Assembly (NCBI GenBank): GCA_021790115.1
Contig: JAJYIM010000014.1
Span: forward strand, 1 to 45,019
DNA from: Actinomycetes bacterium
GTDB lineage: Bacteria; Actinomycetota; Thermoleophilia; BMS3ABIN01
Length of the DNA stretch: 45,019 nt
Direction: 5' to 3'
Part shown: positions 40,149-45,019 of the stretch, piece after piece
Numbering within the stretch: the stretch's first letter is position 1
Layout: every line of letters starts with the position of its first letter
The notes under the pieces: model-generated
Seen by the model: the letters and a program-made list of their open reading frames with translations, nothing else
Told to the model about the DNA's origin: nothing
Database searches by the model: none
Position numbers and translations under genes: made by a program

Positions 40149-42146
40149 ATGGCCAACCAGACAGCGACCTTGCGTTCTTTTTCCCGCCCTGTCCCGGGTG
40201 ACGAGTTAAGACGTCCTCCCTGCGAAGTTGCCTGCCCGATACGTACGGATGCCCAGCGTTATATCCAGCTCGTGGCTGAGGGCAGGTCCGCTGAGGCGCT
40301 GGCAGTCGTGCGGAAGACAAACCCTCTGCCACAAGTGATCGGCCGTATCTGTCCGCATCCCTGCGAGGACGCCTGCCGCCGCGGCCAGGTGGATGAGCCG
40401 ATCGCTATCTGCAATTTAAAGCGGGTGGCTTCAGACGGGGCCAAGGCCGCGGAGCTGGGATTTAAGCCGCCTAAGGCAGCATTTACCACGGGGAAAAAAG
40501 TTGTCATCATCGGTTCCGGTCCATCGGGCCTGGCTGCGGCGCACGACCTGGCGCTGATGGGAGTGCAGCCGGTTGTTTTTGAGAAACAGCCCGAGGCCGG
40601 CGGTTTCCTGCGCAGCGGCATCCTGAGCTACCGCCTGCCGAAAAATATTCTCGACGAGGACATTGATTATATCCGTGGGATGGGCGTTGAGATCAAGACT
40701 GGCGTCAGGGTGGGAGAAGATGTGGATTTCAGCGATCTGGCGCAGGAATTTGACGCCGTGCTGATCGCGGTCGGGCTCTCTGAGAGCCGCTCGCTGCCGG
40801 TCCCGGGCGCCGGCCTGCCCCAGGTGCTACTGGCGGTGCCCTACCTGGAAGCGGTCAATGCCGGCCGCCCGGTGCCGGAGCTGGGGAAGGAAATCATCGT
40901 CATTGGCGGCGGCAACGTCGCCATTGATGTGGCCCGCTCCGCCAGGCGCCTGACCGGCGGAAAAGTGACGATGGTTTGTCTGGAAGCCGACTACGAGATG
41001 CCCGCCCATAGCTGGGAGATAGAGGACGCCACGGCCGAGGGCATTGGCATCATCTGCAGCCAGGGGCCGAATGCCATTATCGGCGAGGACAGGGTCGAGG
41101 GCCTGCAGGTGAAGAAATGCGAATCGGTCTTTGACGGGCAGGGCCGCTTCGCGCCGAAATTTTGCGAGACCGAGCTTTCCCTGATCTCGGGTGATACGGT
41201 TATCATCGCCATCGGGCAGATGTCAAATCTTGCTTTTCTACCAGATACAGGACCAGATATCAATGAGCGCGGCATCCTCATTTTTGACCGCGAGCAGTGC
41301 ACAACTACCCGCCGCGGCGTCTTTGCCGGCGGCGAGGTGGTCACCGGCCCGGGTGCGGCGGTAAATGCGCTGGCCAGCGGCAAGCGGGCGGCAATTGCCA
41401 TAGCGCATTACCTTGGCGTGGCTGTTGACTTTCCGGAAGAGCCGGTCGCAATCGGCGAGGTTCCCGCGGCTGTTGCTGAGAAAGTAAAGCCGGCGCCGCG
41501 AAGGAAAATGCCGGCCCGGCCTGCCGGCGGGCGGCTTCAGGATTTCAATGAAGTGGAGCTGGGGCTAACTGAAGTGGAGGCCCGCTGTGAAGCTTCCCGC
41601 TGCCTGCTTTGCACAGCCGGCGCCAGGTACTCGCAGCTAAAATGCATCGCCTGCCTGACATGTGTGCGCGTCTGTCCTTATGGAGCCCCCTGGGCCGACA
41701 AGGACGGCCTCGGCGGCATCTCGCCGGAGCGCTGCCAGGCGTGCGGCATCTGCTTTACCCAATGCCCGGCCAAAGCGATCGACCTGACGCTTCTTTCAGA
41801 GAATGACATTGAACGGGAGATCGGGGTTGCCCTGGCAAACGAATCGGGCGATGTCGAATTTGGCTGCTGGTATTCGCAATCGAGAGTCGAGCCCGAGGCG
41901 GGACTGGTGTTGCTCCCGTGCACGGGGCGTTTGAGCGCCGGGCTCATTTTAAATGCTTTTGAGCAGGGCGCAGGCAAGGTTTATGTCGCCGTCTGCAGTG
42001 AAAGCGAAGACGGTCATTTTATCCATGGTCACCGGCAGGCCAGGGCGGCGGTGGCAGAAGCGCAAAAGGCGATCGAGGAGGCCGGGCTCGGGCCGGAATC
42101 GATTGAAGTCCGCCTCGAGCCGGAGTTGAAATGTAAGAAAATATAG
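40149..42146 (+). CDS. GltD-like FAD/NAD(P) oxidoreductase fused to 2[4Fe-4S] ferredoxin and FlpD/MvhD-like domain
   Basis: 665 residues. The N-terminal domain has cysteines in PPCEVACP and ICPHPCEDACRRG, as in GltD/NfnB-type reductases. Next come an FAD site (VVIIGSGPSGLAAAHDLA) and an NAD(P) Rossmann site (IIVIGGGNVAIDVARSARRL), with IAIGQMSNL and the FAD end motif GVFAGGEVVTGPGAAVNALASG. A two-cluster ferredoxin follows (CIACLTCVRVCP and CQACGICFTQCP, about residues 497-540). The C-terminal 100 residues resemble FlpD/MvhD (LLPCTGRLSAGLILNAFEQGA), but several of its cysteines are missing. It lies between acsC and metVF. I infer an electron-transfer partner, possibly bifurcating, for methylene-THF reductase or the corrinoid protein. 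The exact partners are not known. Confidence 0.85.
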   Translation: MANQTATLRSFSRPVPGDELRRPPCEVACPIRTDAQRYIQLVAEGRSAEALAVVRKTNPLPQVIGRICPHPCEDACRRGQVDEPIAICNLKRVASDGAKAAELGFKPPKAAFTTGKKVVIIGSGPSGLAAAHDLALMGVQPVVFEKQPEAGGFLRSGILSYRLPKNILDEDIDYIRGMGVEIKTGVRVGEDVDFSDLAQEFDAVLIAVGLSESRSLPVPGAGLPQVLLAVPYLEAVNAGRPVPELGKEIIVIGGGNVAIDVARSARRLTGGKVTMVCLEADYEMPAHSWEIEDATAEGIGIICSQGPNAIIGEDRVEGLQVKKCESVFDGQGRFAPKFCETELSLISGDTVIIAIGQMSNLAFLPDTGPDINERGILIFDREQCTTTRRGVFAGGEVVTGPGAAVNALASGKRAAIAIAHYLGVAVDFPEEPVAIGEVPAAVAEKVKPAPRRKMPARPAGGRLQDFNEVELGLTEVEARCEASRCLLCTAGARYSQLKCIACLTCVRVCPYGAPWADKDGLGGISPERCQACGICFTQCPAKAIDLTLLSENDIEREIGVALANESGDVEFGCWYSQSRVEPEAGLVLLPCTGRLSAGLILNAFEQGAGKVYVAVCSESEDGHFIHGHRQARAAVAEAQKAIEEAGLGPESIEVRLEPELKCKKI

Positions 42147-42206
42147 TTTCAGGTTTGGGCAACGAACTCTCGTCCTAACAATTACTCGAATTCATTAACC
42201 CGAAAC
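42146..42206. repeat. Short facing GTTTCAGG/CCCGAAAC repeat before metV
   Basis: GTTTCAGGTTTGGG (42146-42159) faces CCCGAAAC (42199-42206). It occupies most of the 71-bp gap. The metV ATG at 42218 has no recognisable ribosome site after it. Confidence 0.5.
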
Positions 42207-42217
42207 CAATATTTCAA

Positions 42218-42886
42218 ATGATTACAGCTGAACGTAAAGAATTTGATGAAATCAGGCAGATGACCGATCCGCACGAGAACGTGCTCGTGGCCGGCTGCAA
42301 CACCTGCGTGGCTGTTTGCCTGACCGGCGGGGAGAAAGAAGCCGAGCAGCTTGCCCAGCAGCTGCGCATCGCCCGCAACCATGATGGCATCAAGGGCAAG
42401 GTTGAGGCGGTTACCGTTCTTAGGCAGTGCGAGAATGAGTACCTTGATTCGATCAGTGAGCAGGTGGAAAGGGCCGACATTGTTCTCTCTACTGCCTGCA
42501 GCATCGGTCCCCAGGGGCTGGTTTTCCGCTATCCCGCCAAACGGGTGGCGCCGGCAATGAACACAAATATGATGGGGTATGTCAAGGAGCATCATGTCTG
42601 GACCGAATACTGCGCCGCCTGCGGGTCGTGCCTGATTGCGGCCACCGGCGGCATCTGTCCCGTCGCGCGCTGCGCCAAGACGCTCCTTAACGGCCCCTGC
42701 GGAGGCTCCCAGAATGGCCGCTGCGAGATCTCGCCGGAAGTCCCCTGCGCCTGGCAGGAGATTTATGACCGGCTGGCGGCCCTCGGTGATCTTGATACGT
42801 TAAAAAGGATCGTTGGCCCCAAAAAATGGAATCTTTCCAATTCCGGCGGCCCGCGCACCATGAAAAAAGAAGGGTTCGAGCCATGA
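42218..42886 (+). CDS. metV: MetV, zinc-binding partner of methylenetetrahydrofolate reductase
   Basis: 222 residues of the methylene-tetrahydrofolate reductase C-terminal domain family (MetV). The cysteine-rich signature is present: AGCNTCVAVCLTGG near the N-terminus, STACSIGPQGL, and the C-terminal YCAACGSCLIAATGGICPVARCAK with LNGPCGGSQNGRC and VPCAWQ. In Moorella and other acetogens MetV binds MetF and mediates electron delivery to it. The stop codon overlaps the metF ATG (ATGA), confirming coupled expression. The start ATG lies after a heptad repeat and lacks a Shine-Dalgarno sequence. Confidence 0.92.
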   Translation: MITAERKEFDEIRQMTDPHENVLVAGCNTCVAVCLTGGEKEAEQLAQQLRIARNHDGIKGKVEAVTVLRQCENEYLDSISEQVERADIVLSTACSIGPQGLVFRYPAKRVAPAMNTNMMGYVKEHHVWTEYCAACGSCLIAATGGICPVARCAKTLLNGPCGGSQNGRCEISPEVPCAWQEIYDRLAALGDLDTLKRIVGPKKWNLSNSGGPRTMKKEGFEP

Positions 42887-43791
42887 AGACAGGCTCGAAC
42901 CTGGAGCGAATCCTGGAGTCGGGCGCTTTCGCGGTTACAGCCGAGCTTGGCCCGCCAAAGTCGGCCGATCCCCAGGTTATTATTGACAAGGCGGCAATTC
43001 TCAAAGACCATGTTGATGCGGTAAACATAACAGACAACCAGACGGCCATCGTGCGCATGTCAAGCGCGGCGGCTGCGAAAATCTGTATCGAGCAGGGCCT
43101 CGAGCCCGTGATGCAGATGACTTGCCGCGACCGCAACCGGCTGGCAATCCAGGCCGATATCCTGGGGGCGGCGGCGCTGGGCGTAAAGAACCTGCTTTGC
43201 CTCACAGGGGACCACCAGTGTTTCGGGAACCATCCGCAGGCGCTTGGGGTTTTCGATCTTGACTCAATTACCATGATCAGGATGGTCAAGGATATGCGGG
43301 ACGGCCCAATGTTTCAGAACGGCGAAGAGATTACCGGGCCGGCGCCGAAGCTGTTTATCGGCGCCGCCGCCAACCCCTACGCCGATCCGTTTCCGTACCG
43401 GGCGCTCAGGCTGGCCAAGAAGGTTGATGCCGGGATAGGTTTTGTCCAGACGCAGATAGTCTTCAACGTAGACAAGTTTGAAGAATTCATGCACCAGTGC
43501 CGTGAGCTGGGGGTGAGCGAGCGCTGCCGCATCCTTGCCGGCGTCGCGCCGCTCAAAAGCGCCGGCATGGCGAAGTACATGAAAAACCGGGTGGCCGGCA
43601 TGGACGTCCCCGATAAAATCGTCACCCGCATGTCCGGCGCCAAAGATGCCCAGGATGAGGGCATTCAGGTTTGCGTTGACATCATCAACCGCATCCGTGA
43701 AATCGAAGGTGTCGCGGGCGTCCATATCATGGCTGTTGAATGGGAGACCTCGGTGTCTGAAATAGTGAGAAGGGCGGGGCTGAAGAAATAG
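42883..43791 (+). CDS. metF: 5,10-methylenetetrahydrofolate reductase
   Basis: 302 residues from ATG 42883, which overlaps the metV stop. It is a FAD TIM-barrel enzyme reducing methylene-THF to methyl-THF, the last methyl-branch step before AcsE. Segments typical of the family are FAVTAELGPPKSADPQ, VDAVNITDNQTA, MQMTCRDRNRLAIQADILGAAALG, NLLCLTGDH, FIGAAANPYADP, GIGFVQTQIVFNVDKFEEF and AGVAPLKSAGMAKYM. The frame is open upstream to 42826 within metV, but those codons do not resemble MetF, and AGAAGGG precedes ATG 42883. It acts with MetV and probably with the flavoprotein upstream. Confidence 0.95.
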   Translation: MKTGSNLERILESGAFAVTAELGPPKSADPQVIIDKAAILKDHVDAVNITDNQTAIVRMSSAAAAKICIEQGLEPVMQMTCRDRNRLAIQADILGAAALGVKNLLCLTGDHQCFGNHPQALGVFDLDSITMIRMVKDMRDGPMFQNGEEITGPAPKLFIGAAANPYADPFPYRALRLAKKVDAGIGFVQTQIVFNVDKFEEFMHQCRELGVSERCRILAGVAPLKSAGMAKYMKNRVAGMDVPDKIVTRMSGAKDAQDEGIQVCVDIINRIREIEGVAGVHIMAVEWETSVSEIVRRAGLKK

Positions 43792-43801
43792 TTCCCGGTT
43801 T

Positions 43802-43898
43802 AAAGTTCAAAGTTCCAAGTTCCAAGTTCCAGGTTAGGGAGAGCTTGGATAAGATCTTTAACAGCGAACTTTTGAACAAACTTGGGACTTGGAACTTT
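43802..43898. repeat. Facing GTTCCAA heptad arrays between metF and acsE
   Basis: AAAGTTCAAAGTTCCAAGTT continuing with CCAAGTTCCAGG (43802-43833) faces GAACTTTTGAACAAACTTGG continuing with GACTTGGAACTTT (43866-43898). The arrays have a clean 7-bp period (AAGTTCC) and can form a long hairpin with a loop of about 32 nt. The acsE ribosome site GGAGGG lies just beyond. Confidence 0.8.
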
Positions 43899-43918
43899 CA
43901 ATTGAGATTGGAGGGTTT

Positions 43919-44707
43919 ATGAAGGCAATTGCTGAGAACATCAATGTGATGAACAAGAAGATCGGGGAGGCAATGCAGGCGCGCAACCCGGAGCCCGTCC
44001 AACAGCTGGCGCGTGAGTGCACCGAGGCCGGCGCCGACCTGCTTGACGTTAACCTGGGTCCGGCGCGCAAGGACGGCCCGGCGCTGATGGAATGGATGGT
44101 GAAGACAATCCAGGAGGTCTCCGACCTGCAGCTCTGTCTTGATACCAGCAATCACGAGGCGATGGAAGCCGGCATCAAGGCATGCGCCAAGCCGCCGCTG
44201 ATCAATTCCTTTAGTGCCCAGCCCGACAAGATGGAGAACATTCTGCCGCTGGCGGCGAAGTACGATTGCGAGATAATCGGGCTGACGATGTCCACCCATA
44301 TTCCCGTGGACGCCGATGAGCGCATCGGGCTCGCCTACGAGCTGGTGGCGGCCGCCAACGCCCTGGGCGTTCCCAACGAGCGCATCTGGATTGACCCGAT
44401 CATCCTGCCGATTGGCGTTGAAGTGGGTCAGGCGCATGCAGTGGCGGTGCAAAATGTGCTAAAATCGCTGCCCGACCTGTTTGAGGAGCCGGTGCAGGCC
44501 ACCTGCGGCCTTTCCAATGTCTCCAATGGCGCGCCGGATGAGTTGCGTAGCCCGATTGAGCGTGTTTTTCTGCCGATGCTGGTCAGCGCCGGCATGACCT
44601 CCGCCATTTGCAATGTGAAGGATCCGGAGATGATGCGCACCATCAGGCTGATCAAGGACTTGAAGAATGAAGCGCTTTATTCGGTCTCGGACGCCGAGCT
44701 GAAATAG
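43919..44707 (+). CDS. acsE: Methyltetrahydrofolate:corrinoid/iron-sulfur protein methyltransferase
   Basis: 262 residues from ATG 43919 (GGAGGG 4 nt upstream). The frame is open further up to 43889, but that part is heptad repeat. It is a pterin-binding TIM barrel that transfers the methyl group of methyl-THF to Co(I) of AcsC/AcsD. Recognisable segments are AENINVMNKKIGEAMQARNP, GADLLDVNLGPARKDGP with the Asp of the folate site, LQLCLDTSNHEAMEAGI, LINSFSAQPDKMENILPLA, WIDPIILPIGVEVGQAHA and CGLSNVSNGAP. It follows metF in the same orientation and links the methyl and carbonyl branches. Confidence 0.95.
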   Translation: MKAIAENINVMNKKIGEAMQARNPEPVQQLARECTEAGADLLDVNLGPARKDGPALMEWMVKTIQEVSDLQLCLDTSNHEAMEAGIKACAKPPLINSFSAQPDKMENILPLAAKYDCEIIGLTMSTHIPVDADERIGLAYELVAAANALGVPNERIWIDPIILPIGVEVGQAHAVAVQNVLKSLPDLFEEPVQATCGLSNVSNGAPDELRSPIERVFLPMLVSAGMTSAICNVKDPEMMRTIRLIKDLKNEALYSVSDAELK

Positions 44708-44741
44708 GATTATTAACGAACGACAGTTTTTGAGGAGGCTA

Positions 44742-45019
44742 ATGTACAAGATACTGGAAAAGGTTGACTATTCTGATGATGTGTACATGCAGGTCATCGA
44801 GGCGCCGGCGGTTGCGGGCGCCGCCCGGGCGGGGCAGTTCGCCATTTTAAGGATTCACGAGGAGGGCGAAAGGATTCCGCTGACGATCGCTGATTTTGAC
44901 CGCGGCAAGGGAACAATCACCATTGTTGTCCAGGCGGTCGGCAAATCCACCCGCCATCTGCAGACGCTGAGTGCGGGCGACTCCCTGGCGAATTTCATCG
45001 GTCCCCTCGGCCTGCCGAG
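44742..45019 (+). CDS. NfnA/SudB-like ferredoxin-NAD(P) oxidoreductase subunit (3' end outside window)
   Basis: The first 92 codons only. MYKILEKVDYSDDVYMQVIEAP, then ARAGQFAILRIHEEGERIPLTIADFD and TIVVQAVGKSTRHLQTLSAGD, is the N-terminal FAD-binding domain of the sulfide dehydrogenase/NfnA/PyrK-type family. RIPLTIAD is the flavin-contact motif, and GPLGLP begins the next segment. The ATG has a strong GAGGAGG 3 nt upstream, 34 nt after acsE. NfnA normally partners a GltD-like NfnB to couple ferredoxin, NADH and NADPH. Whether an NfnB follows cannot be seen. Confidence 0.88.
   Translation, partial: MYKILEKVDYSDDVYMQVIEAPAVAGAARAGQFAILRIHEEGERIPLTIADFDRGKGTITIVVQAVGKSTRHLQTLSAGDSLANFIGPLGLP

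Noticed and set aside
42826-42882. Extended N-terminus of MetF from 42826
   Set aside because: The 19 extra codons overlap metV and do not look like MetF. ATG 42883 has a ribosome site and the usual stop-start overlap.

Overview
The window is a GC-rich stretch of a bacterial chromosome from an anaerobe with an acetyl-CoA (Wood-Ljungdahl) pathway. The bacterial-type AcsB, the metVF pair, the leuA-leuC-leuD-leuB-ilvE-cimA order and frequent GTG/TTG starts would suit a deep-branching anaerobic actinobacterial lineage. Firmicutes and Chloroflexota cannot be excluded from sequence reading alone, and no rRNA or tRNA is present to settle it.

Layout. (1) 1-3304, minus strand: hom, thrC and a 3'-truncated apgM-family gene form a threonine operon in which the apgM-like protein probably stands in for homoserine kinase. 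(2) 3456-6666: a short palindromic repeat, a secreted NlpC/P60 cell-wall hydrolase, and a divergent GGDEF/HD-GYP c-di-GMP protein with a cysteine-rich two-CW module. (3) 6832-14825: the branched-chain amino-acid operon leuA, leuC, leuD, leuB, ilvE, cimA and an FAH-family gene. It is preceded by a promoter, a leucine-rich leader peptide and an 11-nt segment of leucine codons that is perfectly complementary to the leuA ribosome binding site. (4) 14940-19196: dnaE, a roadblock/LC7 protein and a small membrane protein. (5) 19236-22394: a 259-bp inverted-repeat element, then tldD and tldE. (6) 22413-27853: hup, rpe, and an FMN riboswitch with terminator controlling ribD, ribE, ribBA and ribH. (7) 27859-31784: an M4 protealysin-like protease with its emfourin-type inhibitor, rpmB on the opposite strand, and recG. 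(8) 31944-32671, minus strand: a DsrC-like protein lacking the redox cysteines and a small unknown protein. (9) 32851-45019: a Wood-Ljungdahl carbonyl/methyl-branch cluster of acsD, cooS, acsB, acsC, a GltD-like/ferredoxin/FlpD flavoprotein, metV, metF, acsE and the start of an NfnA/SudB-type reductase.

How it works together. MetF/MetV reduce methylene-THF. The adjacent flavoprotein and the NfnA-like subunit are candidates for supplying or coupling the electrons. AcsE moves the methyl group to the corrinoid protein AcsC/AcsD. CooS makes CO, and AcsB joins methyl, CO and CoA into acetyl-CoA. The leucine and citramalate enzymes draw on acetyl-CoA and pyruvate, and the rib operon provides flavins.

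The most striking features outside genes are the leucine-codon/anti-Shine-Dalgarno arrangement upstream of leuA and a family of degenerate 7-bp repeats. The repeats fill most gaps inside the rib, tld, leu and acs/met transcription units, often as facing inverted pairs.
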